Notes: generated by a model not told the origin, from the sequence alone. DNA of 13,533 nt from Ruminococcus sp. (GCA_024697705.1 JAILFF010000064.1:1-13533); one strand, 5' to 3'. Positions 1 to 6,924 are shown, counted from the first letter of the stretch. Translations and numbers: made by a program.

Positions 1-327
1 CTGCTGAACGGACCCGGGAACGACATGGTAGCGGTAACGAATCTCGGCTGTGCGGGGTGTCACATGGTACTTTTTACGACGGGACGGGGAACGCCGCTCG
101 ACGGATTTGTGCCCACAATTAAGCTTTCGACGAATACGGAGCTTTACCGAAGAAAGTCCAACTGGATAGATTTCAATGCGGGGACGATAGCGGAGGGCGA
201 GAGTTTTGAAAGCAGGCTCGAGGCGTTTACGGAGCTTGTAATAAGCGTTGCGAACGGCGCAAGGACGGTCAATGAGCGGTATGATTCAAGGGATATTGCA
301 ATATTCAAAACAGGCGTAACGCTATAA
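1..327 (+). CDS. uxaA: Altronate dehydratase, C-terminal part (5' end outside window)
   Basis: The frame is open from base 1 and ends at TAA 325-327, giving the last 108 residues. The stretch QLVLFTTGRGTP-like (here HMVLFTTGRGTPLDGFVPT), followed by KLSTN, WIDFNAGT and the terminal IAIFKTGVTL, is characteristic of the UxaA/GarD hydrolyase family C-terminus. By family knowledge UxaA dehydrates D-altronate to 2-keto-3-deoxygluconate in the cytoplasm during galacturonate breakdown. The following genes uxaC and kdgK support altronate rather than another sugar acid, although the substrate is inferred from context. The ATG at 25 is internal to the family alignment and is not the start. A repeat element begins 17 nt after the stop codon. 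Confidence 0.88.
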   Translation: MLNGPGNDMVAVTNLGCAGCHMVLFTTGRGTPLDGFVPTIKLSTNTELYRRKSNWIDFNAGTIAEGESFESRLEAFTELVISVANGARTVNERYDSRDIAIFKTGVTL

Positions 328-344
328 AAAAGCGCAAAACAAGG

Positions 345-426
345 GCAAACCAAAAGTCTTAGGAAGGGGGTGGCACGAGCAAAGCTCGTGCAGGGGAGAA
401 CCCTTCTTCAGAAGGGTTTCCCCCAC
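345..426 (+). repeat. A module, left 82-bp terminal inverted repeat
   Basis: It holds two consecutive hairpins. The first is GCACGAGC-AAA-GCTCGTGC; the second is formed by ACCCTTCT-TC-AGAAGGGT extended by G-rich and C-rich flanks. It is the exact reverse complement of 826-907. It starts with GCAAACCAAAAGTCTTAGG 17 nt after the uxaA stop. No T-tract follows, so it is not a standard intrinsic terminator. Confidence 0.9.
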
Positions 427-572
427 AGAAGCCTACGATAGTCGGAAACATCTCGGTAAGAGAAAGTCTGACGGTTCAAAATAAAATCGGCAATTCTTAA
501 ATACGCCTACAAAAAGGCACAGGCGAATAAATCTGCATATCAGAGCAAGAACAATAGAATTGCCGATTTTAA

Positions 573-602
573 TTTGCGAAAGAGCGCAGCGATTTTCGCA
601 AA
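573..602 (+). repeat. C hairpin of the repeat, variant stem 1
   Basis: The stem TTTGCGAAA/TTTCGCAAA closes the 12-nt loop GAGCGCAGCGAT. The same loop, with small changes, is closed by different but still complementary stems at 648-679, 2648-2679 and 10409-10440. Confidence 0.8.
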
Positions 603-647
603 TAAGATTTCCCCTCCGTCAGAATTTTTCGGAATCACGCGCTATTG

Positions 648-679
648 TTGGACGAAAATCGCTTCGCTCTTTCGTCCAA
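648..679 (-). repeat. C' hairpin of the repeat, variant stem 2
   Basis: This lies in the reverse half of the element. The stem TTGGACGAAA/TTTCGTCCAA closes a 12-nt loop which reads GAGCGAAGCGAT on the minus strand. The stem differs from that of 573-602 on both sides, so pairing is preserved. Confidence 0.8.
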
Positions 680-825
680 ATATAATCGGCAATTCTCTTG
701 TTCTTGAACAAATTTGCCGAATTAGATGTTTGAGCCTTTTTGGGGGCTTTTCTTAAAATTGCCGATTTTATTTTGTTCGGAAATGCTGCTTGCTATTTAT
801 TATGAGACTTGTGAGGTACGGATTC

Positions 826-907
826 GTGGGGGAAACCCTTCTGAAGAAGGGTTCTCCCCTGCACGAGCTTTGCTCGTGCCACCCCCTTCCTAAGACTTTT
901 GGTTTGC
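826..907 (-). repeat. A' module, right 82-bp terminal inverted repeat
   Basis: Exact reverse complement of 345-426, ending 53 nt before the uxaC start codon. In an RNA reading through both copies, the two could form an 82-bp duplex or, alternatively, two local hairpins each. Confidence 0.9.
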
Positions 908-960
908 TCTCACTTTGTGATATTTATAGTTTTATTTAATCTTTTAAAGGAGCATTTAAT

Positions 961-2391
961 ATGAAAAAATTTATGGATAAGGACTTCTGCCTGAAAAACG
1001 AAACGGCAAAGATCCTCTACGAAAATTACGCGAAGGATATGCCTATCTTCGACTATCATTGCCACTTGAGCGTCGAGGAAATTTACAACGACAAGAAATT
1101 CTCCTCGATAACCGAGTGCTGGCTCGGCGGCGATCATTACAAATGGCGCTTGATGCGCGAAATGGGTATCGACGAGAGCTACATTACCGGCAACGGCACG
1201 AGCAGTAGTTCGTGCGGCGATTTCGAGAAGTTCATGAAGTACGCGGAGGTCATGCCCTACGCAATAGGCAACCCGATCTTCCATTGGACGCACCTTGAAT
1301 TGCAGCGCTATTTCGGCATTGAGGACATTCTTTCGCCGAAGACCGCAAAGGACATCTTCGATAAGTGCAATAAAAAGCTCGAAACGCTGACCGCGAGAAA
1401 AATGATCTCCGTGAGCAACGTAAAGAAGCTTTTCACGACCGACGACCCTATCGACGACCTGCATTTTCACAAGCTGCTCGCGGAGGACAAGTCCTTCGAT
1501 GTTGATGTATACCCCGCGTTCCGCCCCGATAAGGCTGTGAATATCGAACTGCCGACCTTCGTTCCCTACATAGCGAAGCTTGCCAACGCAGCCGACATGA
1601 GAATTGACGGAATAGACAGCCTTTGCGAGGCGCTCACCAAGCGTATAGAGTATTTCGACAGCGTGGGGTGCGTCTGCTCCGACCACGCGCTCGACGTTGT
1701 GATGTTCAAGCCCGCCGACAGAGATACGGTCGATGGGATATTGAAAAAGGCGCTCAACGGCGGCGACCTTACCCCCGATGAGATAAAGCAGTACAAGGGC
1801 TATGTGCTCGTTCATTTGGGCAGGCAGTACGCAAGGCTGAACTGGGTGCAGCAGTACCACATCGGGGCGCTCAGAAACAATTCCAGCAGATACATGAGCC
1901 TGCTGGGTCCCGACACGGGCTACGACGCTATCGAGGACAGCACGTTTGCCAAGCCGCTCGCGCAGCTGCTCGACACGCTCGACAGCACGGACGAGCTGCC
2001 GAAGACCATTCTCTACTGCCTGAACCCGCGTGACAATGAGGTGATCGCCACGATAATGAACTGTTTCCAGCAGGGCGGAGGCACGAGCCGCAATTCGTGC
2101 GTCGGCAAGATGCAGTTCGGTTCGGCGTGGTGGTTCAACGATCAGAAGGACGGCATTGAGCGGCAGCTGACGGCACTTTCGCAGCTGGGGCTCATCTCGA
2201 AATTCGTGGGTATGCTGACGGACAGCCGCAGTTTTCTTTCGTACACAAGGCATGAGTATTTCAGGCGGATACTCTGCAATATGTTCGGCGAGCTTATTGA
2301 AGAGGGTGAGTATCCGAACGATGTGGAGTTTGTCGGCGAGATAGTCAAGGATATTTGCTATAATAATGCGGTAAATTATTTCAAAAAATAA
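961..2391 (+). CDS. uxaC: Glucuronate/galacturonate isomerase
   Basis: A 476-residue protein, close to the usual 465-475 of the UxaC family in the amidohydrolase-like superfamily. The N-terminal FDYHCHLS motif (residues 30-37) gives the two metal-site histidines H33 and H35. HWTHLEL (108-114) with RYFGI, TTDDPIDDL (159-167), SDHAL (240-244) and a C-terminal GMLTDSRSFLSYTRHEYFRR block are all hallmark UxaC segments. The enzyme interconverts glucuronate with fructuronate and galacturonate with tagaturonate in the cytoplasm. The start is set by AAAGGAG at 946-952, eight bases before ATG 961. It sits downstream of uxaA and upstream of kdgK, so galacturonate use is the likely role. Repeat elements lie on both sides. 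A long antisense frame over this gene is a coding shadow. Confidence 0.96.
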   Translation: MKKFMDKDFCLKNETAKILYENYAKDMPIFDYHCHLSVEEIYNDKKFSSITECWLGGDHYKWRLMREMGIDESYITGNGTSSSSCGDFEKFMKYAEVMPYAIGNPIFHWTHLELQRYFGIEDILSPKTAKDIFDKCNKKLETLTARKMISVSNVKKLFTTDDPIDDLHFHKLLAEDKSFDVDVYPAFRPDKAVNIELPTFVPYIAKLANAADMRIDGIDSLCEALTKRIEYFDSVGCVCSDHALDVVMFKPADRDTVDGILKKALNGGDLTPDEIKQYKGYVLVHLGRQYARLNWVQQYHIGALRNNSSRYMSLLGPDTGYDAIEDSTFAKPLAQLLDTLDSTDELPKTILYCLNPRDNEVIATIMNCFQQGGGTSRNSCVGKMQFGSAWWFNDQKDGIERQLTALSQLGLISKFVGMLTDSRSFLSYTRHEYFRRILCNMFGELIEEGEYPNDVEFVGEIVKDICYNNAVNYFKK

Positions 2392-2402
2392 GCAAAACAA
2401 GG

Positions 2403-2724
2403 GCAAAACCAAAAGTCTTAGGAAAGGGGTGGGCACGAGCAAGCTCGTGCAGGGAGAACCCTTCTTCCTGCACGAACTTGTTCGTGCAAAGGGCTTCCCC
2501 CACAGTCTGAGCAGTTCAAGCTTCATTATAAATAGCAAGAAGCATTTCCAAACAAAATAAAATCGGCAATTCAGAGAAAGCCCACAAAAAGGCTCAAACA
2601 TCTAATTCGGCAAATTTGTTCAAGAACGAGATAATTGCCGATTTTATTTGGACGAAAGAGCGAAGCGTTTTTCGTCCAACAATAGCGCGAAGGTTGGGAA
2701 TGTCGTCAAGGCAGGGTAATTCAC
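2403..2724 (+). repeat. Truncated copy of the palindromic repeat (left half plus centre)
   Basis: This fills most of the 371-bp gap between uxaC and kdgK. The A module (2403-2503) starts 11 nt after the uxaC stop. It contains the GCACGAGC hairpin (2433-2450) and an extra nested hairpin TGCACGAA-CTTG-TTCGTGCA (2469-2488) inside the loop of its second hairpin. A 55-bp spacer, a B unit (2559-2645) and a C hairpin (2648-2679, stem TTGGACGAAA) follow, then a 45-bp centre starting CAATAGCGCG. The right half is missing. Spacer, B and C match the reverse half of 345-907 better than its forward half. The kdgK ribosome binding site lies about 25 nt beyond the end. Confidence 0.82.
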
Positions 2725-2762
2725 GGGCGCTACACAGCGGGATTTTCAAAGGAGAAACCATC

Positions 2763-3818
2763 ATGAAAAATAACAGATTCATCACACTCGGAGAGATACT
2801 TTTGCGGCTCACTCCGCCAAATCACGAACTTATCCGCCGCGCTGCTTCTTTCGAGGCGAACTACGGCGGAAGCGAAGCAAATATAGCGGTATCACTTGCA
2901 AATCTCGGCGTTGAAAGCGCGTTTTTCGGCGTGGTGCCCGACAACAGCATAGGCAAGAGCGCTGTCAGAATGTTAAGGAGCAACAACGTCGATTGCAGCA
3001 AAATGATAATGAGCACAAATGATGACTGCCCGACGAACAGAATGGGGACATACTATCTCGAAACAGGCTTCGGACTTCGCCCGAGCGAGGTGATCTATGA
3101 CAGAAAGCACAGCGCGTTTTCCGAGTACGATTTCGGCAGGGTCGATGTCAAAGAGCTTCTTCGAGGTCACACATGGCTTCATCTGAGCGGTATTACCCCC
3201 GCGCTTTCCTCGGGCTGTCTGGAGCTGATAATGAGCTGCCTGAAAGCCGCTAAAGAACTCGGGCTGACGGTCAGCTTTGACGGCAATTTCCGCAGCAAGC
3301 TGTGGTCGTGGGAGGAAGCCCGCGACTTCTGCACCGAATGTCTGCCCTTCGTGGACGTGCTTTTCGGCATCGAGCCGTATCATCTGCGGAAGGACGAGAA
3401 TGACCCGTCGGCGGGCGACTTCAAGGACAATATACCCTATCAGCCCGACTTGGCGCAGCAGGACGGAGTTTTCCGCCGATTTGTCGAGAGATATCCGAAC
3501 ATAAAATGCATAGCCCGACACGTCCGCTACGCCGACAGCGGCAGCGTGAACAGCCTGAAAGCCTATCTGTGGCATGATGGAAAGACGATAGAGAGCAAGC
3601 TCTTTAAGTTTGAGATACTCGACCGCGTGGGCGGCGGCGACTCATTCGCCGCGGGGCTTATCTATGCCATGATGAACGGCTTTGCGCCCGAAGATACGGT
3701 GAATTTCGCCGTAGCAAGCAGCGTTATCAAGCACACGATCTCAGGCGACGCGAATATCATCGACGATGTGAACACGATACGCGGTATCATGGATATGAGC
3801 TTTGACATAAAAAGGTAA
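2763..3818 (+). CDS. kdgK: 2-keto-3-deoxygluconate kinase (PfkB family)
   Basis: A 351-residue PfkB-family sugar kinase. GGSEANIAVSLANLG (residues 35-49) is the N-terminal substrate-side signature, SFDGNFRSKLW (171-181) is typical of KDG kinases, and DRVGGGDSFAAGL (287-299) is the ATP/anion-hole signature with catalytic base D293. It phosphorylates 2-keto-3-deoxygluconate to KDPG, the step before aldol cleavage. I chose ATG 2763 because AAAGGAG lies at 2749-2755 and the family sequence begins here (MKNNRFITLGE). An in-frame ATG at 2616 would add 49 residues encoded by the repeat element and is unlikely. Compared with many KdgK proteins it has a charged insertion around 208-232. KDPG aldolase is not in the window. 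Confidence 0.93.
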   Translation: MKNNRFITLGEILLRLTPPNHELIRRAASFEANYGGSEANIAVSLANLGVESAFFGVVPDNSIGKSAVRMLRSNNVDCSKMIMSTNDDCPTNRMGTYYLETGFGLRPSEVIYDRKHSAFSEYDFGRVDVKELLRGHTWLHLSGITPALSSGCLELIMSCLKAAKELGLTVSFDGNFRSKLWSWEEARDFCTECLPFVDVLFGIEPYHLRKDENDPSAGDFKDNIPYQPDLAQQDGVFRRFVERYPNIKCIARHVRYADSGSVNSLKAYLWHDGKTIESKLFKFEILDRVGGGDSFAAGLIYAMMNGFAPEDTVNFAVASSVIKHTISGDANIIDDVNTIRGIMDMSFDIKR

Positions 3819-3824
3819 TACAAG

Positions 3825-3855
3825 GCGGGTTCGCTGCGGCGAGCCTGCTATTTTT
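3825..3855 (+). terminator. Intrinsic terminator after kdgK
   Basis: A ten-pair stem (3825-3834 with 3839-3848, two G-T wobbles) and a TGCG loop, followed by TATTTTT. It begins just after the kdgK stop and separates the hexuronate genes from the cotJ operon. Confidence 0.7.
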
Positions 3856-3942
3856 GTGTCCAAAAAGTCGGTAACATTTTCGGCGAAGGTGTCGTATTAT
3901 GTAAAAGGAAACGCAAAACAACAAGATAACGGAGGTAACGAT

Positions 3943-4179
3943 ATGGAAGAAATGACTACACTGTTTCTTGACAGCGTTCTCGGGGAAAAAAAGCCCGCGG
4001 ATGGCTGCCCGAAAACGCAGGGGATATTCCCCGCCGAAACACCCGTAGGAATGGCTTATGTGCCGTTCCAGTTCTGGGAAAAGACCTACGACGAGCCGAC
4101 GGCGCTTGCGCGGGGGACGATCTTTCCCTCGCTCGACAAGCCTTTTATCGGAGAGGAGGCGGCAAGTCTTGGAAAATAA
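3943..4179 (+). CDS. cotJA: Spore coat-associated protein CotJA
   Basis: A 78-residue protein. The segment PVGMAYVPFQFWEKTYDEPTALARGTIFPSLDKPF has the proline/aromatic pattern of the CotJA family (VPxQxW...Y....AL..GTIFPxLDxPF). It acts with CotJB and CotJC in the inner spore coat of the mother-cell compartment. ATG 3943 is chosen because GGAGG sits at 3931-3935 with ideal spacing; an upstream in-frame start at 3856 would add 29 residues without family similarity and overlaps the kdgK terminator. Its last 11 bases overlap the start of cotJB, which implies translational coupling. In Bacillus this operon is sigma-E dependent; I see no convincing sigma-E site here. Confidence 0.92.
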   Translation: MEEMTTLFLDSVLGEKKPADGCPKTQGIFPAETPVGMAYVPFQFWEKTYDEPTALARGTIFPSLDKPFIGEEAASLGK

Positions 4180-4426
4180 CAAGCAGAAAGCCCTGAGAAA
4201 GCTCATGGCGGCGCGGTTCGCTCTGCATGACGCGGAACTGTATCTCGACAGCCACCCCGACTGTCAGGAGGGCTTGCGGTACTTCCGCGCCAAACGCGAA
4301 CAGGCAGAAAAGCTGAGAAACGAATACGAGACCGAGTTCGGTTCGCTCACTTCACGCTGCACAAAGGCTGACGAGCGCTGGGAATGGGTATGCGGCGCAT
4401 TCCCGTGGGAAAGGGGGGAGAGCTGA
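4169..4426 (+). CDS. cotJB: Spore coat protein CotJB
   Basis: An 85-residue protein beginning at a TTG codon inside the end of cotJA. AGGAGG at 4154-4159 lies nine bases upstream. No ATG or GTG in this frame fits, as the only upstream ATG (4058) is deep within cotJA. The pattern LMAARFALHDAELYLDSHPDCQEGL, then a charged helix and a C-terminal W.W..GAFPWE, is typical of CotJB (LYLDTHP and PWPWE in relatives). It has no known enzymatic activity and is a coat-assembly partner of CotJC. Its TGA stop shares one base with the cotJC ATG. Confidence 0.9.
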   Translation: MENNKQKALRKLMAARFALHDAELYLDSHPDCQEGLRYFRAKREQAEKLRNEYETEFGSLTSRCTKADERWEWVCGAFPWERGES

Positions 4427-5040
4427 TGTTCCAATACGAAAAGGTACTGCAATATCCCGTAAACATCAAAAACCCGAACCCGGCTCTTGCCAAGGTGATA
4501 ATCAGTCAGCTGGGCGGTCCCGACGGCGAAGTCGGCGCGGCTATGCGCTATCTGAATCAGAGGTATGCCGCACCTTGCAGGGAAGTTCAGGCAATTTTGA
4601 CAGATATCGGCACAGAGGAGCTTGGTCATATGGAAATGGTCGCGGCGATACTCTATCAGCTGACTCGGAATCTTTCGGTAAGCGAGATAAAGGAATCGGG
4701 CTTTGACGCTTATTTCGTCGATCACACGACGGGCATTTATCCAGCGGCGGCTTCGGGTCCCGCGTTCACGGCGGATTATCTCCAGTCCACGGGCGACCCG
4801 CTTGCGGATATGCATGAGGACTTAGCCGCCGAGCAGAAGGCGCGGCTGACCTACGACAATATCCTGCGGCTCGTTGACGACCCCGATGTGCGCGACCCGA
4901 TCAAGTTCCTTCGCGAGCGCGAGATAGTGCATTATCAGCGCTTCGGCGAAGGACTTCGCAAAATACAGGATATGCTCGATTCAAAGAATTTCTATGCGTT
5001 CAACCCGAGCTTTGACAAGCAGAAGCCGAAAAGGAAATAA
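4426..5040 (+). CDS. cotJC: Spore coat manganese-catalase-type protein CotJC
   Basis: A 204-residue ferritin-like four-helix protein of the manganese catalase family. Dimanganese-ligand candidates are all present: E35, the first E-x-x-H (E65, H68), E136 and the second E-x-x-H (E166, H169). The family disproportionates hydrogen peroxide, and CotJC sits in the spore coat. The start at ATG 4426 follows a GGGGGGAG ribosome binding site (4413-4420) and overlaps the cotJB stop as TGATG. The length matches short CotJC proteins, and the C-terminus ends in a lysine-rich KQKPKRK tail. Catalase activity is inferred from the retained ligands. Confidence 0.94.
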   Translation: MFQYEKVLQYPVNIKNPNPALAKVIISQLGGPDGEVGAAMRYLNQRYAAPCREVQAILTDIGTEELGHMEMVAAILYQLTRNLSVSEIKESGFDAYFVDHTTGIYPAAASGPAFTADYLQSTGDPLADMHEDLAAEQKARLTYDNILRLVDDPDVRDPIKFLREREIVHYQRFGEGLRKIQDMLDSKNFYAFNPSFDKQKPKRK

Positions 5041-5051
5041 TTCTCTTTACA

Positions 5052-5083
5052 GCGCAGACGGCTGATACCGCCTGCGCTTTTTT
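5052..5083 (+). terminator. Intrinsic terminator after cotJABC
   Basis: GCGCAGACGG (5052-5061) pairs with CCGCCTGCGC (5068-5077) with one mismatch, followed by six T residues. It starts 11 bases after the cotJC stop. Confidence 0.85.
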
Positions 5084-5166
5084 GGTATTTCGATCAGATC
5101 GTTTGTGCAACGGCACAATATTTTCAAACAAATGTGAGTGAATATGTTAATAAAAACGATTATCTG

Positions 5167-5195
5167 TTGACATGACCCTATAAATATGATATAAT
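5167..5195 (+). promoter_or_regulatory. Consensus sigma-A promoter for the membrane protein gene
   Basis: A perfect TTGACA (5167-5172), a 17-bp spacer and a perfect TATAAT (5190-5195), about 40 bp before the gene at 5235. An exact consensus suggests strong vegetative expression. Confidence 0.85.
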
Positions 5196-5234
5196 TTAAT
5201 CAATATATATGCGGAAAGGCGGCTGACGGATAAT

Positions 5235-5738
5235 ATGGACATGAAAAAAACGATGATGAAGGTCGGCATTATGATCTCGCTTGCGAACGGCATCGTGCTG
5301 GGCGCGTTGTTTTCGTCGATAGGCATGGCGAAAAGTCCCGCGGGGATAATCCCGATGGGCGTATTGACGTCGGTGCTGCTTTCGGCGGTGATCTCGGTCA
5401 TTGTGGGGCTTATCATACCGATGAAGATCGTCACCGAAAAGGTCAATGCGAAGCTCGGCATCGACCCCGCACGGCAGAAGGCGCTTGCGTGTTTTGTGGA
5501 GGGGCTTGTGGGAGACTTTATCTTCACGCCGATACTCTGCACATTTTTTGTTTTCAAGAATTATTTTCAGCACAATCTGCCGCCGCAGGTGCCGATCGTT
5601 CCGTATTGGCTGAAGGAGCTGGGACTTGATCTGCTTATTGCGCTGCCCATAACGATGATAATAGTGCCGCTTGTCAGAAAGCAGGCGTTCAAGATACTGG
5701 GTGTTCCCGCAGGCAGACCGCCGCAGGAGAGACCCTGA
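5235..5738 (+). CDS. Four-helix membrane protein with internal duplication, DUF2798-like
   Basis: A 167-residue hydrophobic protein with predicted helices at about 8-29, 38-62, 86-107 and 129-148. The two halves look like repeats of one two-helix unit: each has a glycine-rich first helix, and each second helix ends in a proline-basic motif (IIPMKIVTEKVNAKLGI near 60-76; IIVPLVRKQAFKILGV near 142-157). That ending, with LLIALPIT before it, recalls DUF2798 proteins, so I tentatively place it there; the function is unknown. The purine-rich GGAAAGG lies about 15 bases before ATG 5235, a little far, so ATG 5241 is an alternative start. It has its own consensus promoter and is monocistronic as far as I can see. 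Confidence 0.72.
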   Translation: MDMKKTMMKVGIMISLANGIVLGALFSSIGMAKSPAGIIPMGVLTSVLLSAVISVIVGLIIPMKIVTEKVNAKLGIDPARQKALACFVEGLVGDFIFTPILCTFFVFKNYFQHNLPPQVPIVPYWLKELGLDLLIALPITMIIVPLVRKQAFKILGVPAGRPPQERP

Positions 5739-5764
5739 GTAATGATGAAAGATATTGCAGGTGA

Positions 5765-5782
5765 GGCAAACCCAAAAGTCTT
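5765..5782 (+). repeat. Remnant or related end of the A module
   Basis: GGCAAACCCAAAAGTCTT matches the first bases of the A modules at 345, 2403 and 10182, with one extra C. The rest of the module is absent; TTTCTTTGCTTCTTTTTTCC follows instead. It begins about 27 nt after a stop codon, like the other copies. Confidence 0.5.
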
Positions 5783-5882
5783 TTCTTTGCTTCTTTTTTC
5801 CTCTTCCAAAAATAGTCGATAATACATAAAAAATGTAACCGACCGCACGAAAAGTTCGTAACGGGATTTGTCGCAAAACAGA

Positions 5883-5911
5883 TTGACAACCCGATCTGCG
5901 TGTGCTAAAAT
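5883..5911 (+). promoter_or_regulatory. Sigma-A-type promoter for the bilin-reductase-like gene
   Basis: TTGACA (5883-5888), a 17-bp spacer and TAAAAT (5906-5911), 60 bp upstream of the ATG at 5972. A perfect -35 and a five-of-six -10. Confidence 0.8.
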
Positions 5912-5971
5912 ATATAAGGTGTGTATTATGTAATAACAATTAACAAAAGACAATGAAAGAGGAGCATAAGC

Positions 5972-6781
5972 ATGAAAACTGTCGGTATGAAAAAGAAAAA
6001 ACTGCCCGTCGTTCTTGCGTCTATACTCGCGGTCGTCGGCGGGATCGCGGGTTTTGTCGCGTTCAATGCGTCCAAAAATATGACGGCGATGAACAAGACC
6101 GTGGATTCGGGCATGGATATTCTTTCAAAATACGCTAAAGTTACTCCCGTCGATCCGGGCGAATACAAGCAGATCAAAATGAAGGGCGTAATGAATTTCG
6201 ACGTTTCTCAGTATGATGTGGAGAATATCGGCGACCTTTCGGTCATGACGGTCAATATGGGCTTCATGCAGATGGCTTCGTATGTTATCACTCCCTACGA
6301 AAAAAATATGCCCCTGCTTTCGATGGATTTCATGTATATAATGGGCAAGCGCAAGGCTTACGCCGAGTTCTACGACCTCGTGGAAGACCCCGCATCGGGC
6401 GAATTTACCAAGGTTCTGAGCGCCGTCCGCGAATTCGAGAGCAAATACAGCGATATGGAGGATATCGAAACCGCCCCCGCCTGGTACGACAAGTATCTCA
6501 CCGTTGCGATGCACAAGGCGGCGAAGAACACCGACGACGCAAAGGTCGAGCAGATGTTCTGCGACGCGATACAGTGCTACATGGAAACTGCCGAAGGGCT
6601 TGATACCCTTGACGCGGAAGCAAAAGCGGGTAAGCTCGAACTTACGCAGGAGTACAGCGACGGGCTTATCGCAAACGGCGGAGTTTCCACCGACGTATTC
6701 AAGAGCGAGCTTGGCGAGGAAAAGACGAAGGATTTCTTTGACAACGTATTTTTCGGAACAAATCGTTACAGAAATATCTGA
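5972..6781 (+). CDS. Membrane-anchored protein with bilin-reductase-like (PcyA/HY2) features
   Basis: A 269-residue protein. Residues 6-10 are KKKKK and 11-32 form a hydrophobic segment, so a signal anchor or uncleaved signal peptide is likely, placing the rest outside the membrane. I compared the remainder from memory with ferredoxin-dependent bilin reductases. QMASYVITPYEKNMPLLSMD (100-119) parallels their P..E.DLPI-GMDLV core strand pair, which puts D119 at the catalytic aspartate, with S103 where PcyA has His88. The C-terminal YSDGLIANGG (228-237) with FKSELGEEKTKDFFDNVFF (243-261) parallels their Y...Q..ND....L...FG..W...Y....LF ending. No alignment was run, so the family call is inference; a novel secreted protein is the alternative. 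AGAGGAG at 5958-5964 sets the start. The gene is monocistronic between its own promoter and terminator. Confidence 0.5.
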   Translation: MKTVGMKKKKLPVVLASILAVVGGIAGFVAFNASKNMTAMNKTVDSGMDILSKYAKVTPVDPGEYKQIKMKGVMNFDVSQYDVENIGDLSVMTVNMGFMQMASYVITPYEKNMPLLSMDFMYIMGKRKAYAEFYDLVEDPASGEFTKVLSAVREFESKYSDMEDIETAPAWYDKYLTVAMHKAAKNTDDAKVEQMFCDAIQCYMETAEGLDTLDAEAKAGKLELTQEYSDGLIANGGVSTDVFKSELGEEKTKDFFDNVFFGTNRYRNI

Positions 6782-6800
6782 TGAAATATGAAGATGAAAA

Positions 6801-6829
6801 GGCTGTCCGTTATGCGGGCGGCTTTTTTT
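6801..6829 (+). terminator. Intrinsic terminator after the bilin-reductase-like gene
   Basis: GGCTGTCCG (6801-6809) pairs with CGGGCGGCT (6815-6823), including G-T wobbles, and runs straight into seven T residues. Confidence 0.82.
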
Positions 6830-6924
6830 CTGCTTGTAAAAGGTGCGCCCCTACAAGGCGTTGCAAAACTGTTCGGATTATCAGGAGGACGGCGGGGGCA
6901 AGCCCACGCCCTACTTTGATTACG

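Larger units (their letters stand above)
345..907. repeat. Complete 563-bp symmetric palindromic repeat element (A-B-C-centre-C'-B'-A')
   Basis: This element fills most of the 633-bp gap between uxaA and uxaC; no credible gene lies in the gap. Reading inward from the left are an 82-bp A module (345-426), a 56-bp spacer, a B unit (483-570) bounded by AAAATCGGCAATTC and its complement, a C hairpin (573-602) and a 45-bp centre (603-647). The same order then runs in reverse: C' (648-679), B' (about 682-770), a 55-bp spacer and A' (826-907). A and A' are exact inverted repeats; B and C differ between halves in sequence but keep their length and pairing. There is no transposase-like reading frame. 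The layout resembles a non-autonomous element with long terminal inverted repeats, but the mechanism of spread is unknown. Truncated copies occur at 2403-2724 and from 10182. Confidence 0.85.

Noticed and set aside
345..426. A module as a plain intrinsic terminator of uxaA
   Set aside because: Hairpins are strong but no T-tract follows in either orientation.
574..756. Small open frame inside the palindromic repeat
   Set aside because: It covers C and B modules whose conservation is structural. It has no ribosome binding site, and the frame is not kept in the other copies.
345..907. CRISPR array or origin interpretation of the repeats
   Set aside because: Repeats are mirrored rather than direct, spacers are few and share homology with each other, and there are no cas genes, DnaA boxes or replication genes.
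910..2601. 563-codon open frame on the minus strand across uxaC
   Set aside because: It lies antisense to a clearly conserved gene, its sequence has no recognisable motif, and its start reads through a repeat. It is explained by GC-biased codon positions in uxaC.
2616..2762. Longer kdgK with 49 extra N-terminal residues
   Set aside because: The extra part is encoded by the repeat, and a strong ribosome binding site precedes ATG 2763, where family similarity begins.
3871..3902. Possible sigma-E promoter before cotJA (ACATTTT ... TATTATG)
   Set aside because: The -10 fits poorly and there is no CATA core at a correct distance, so I do not call it even though the operon is expected to be sigma-E controlled.
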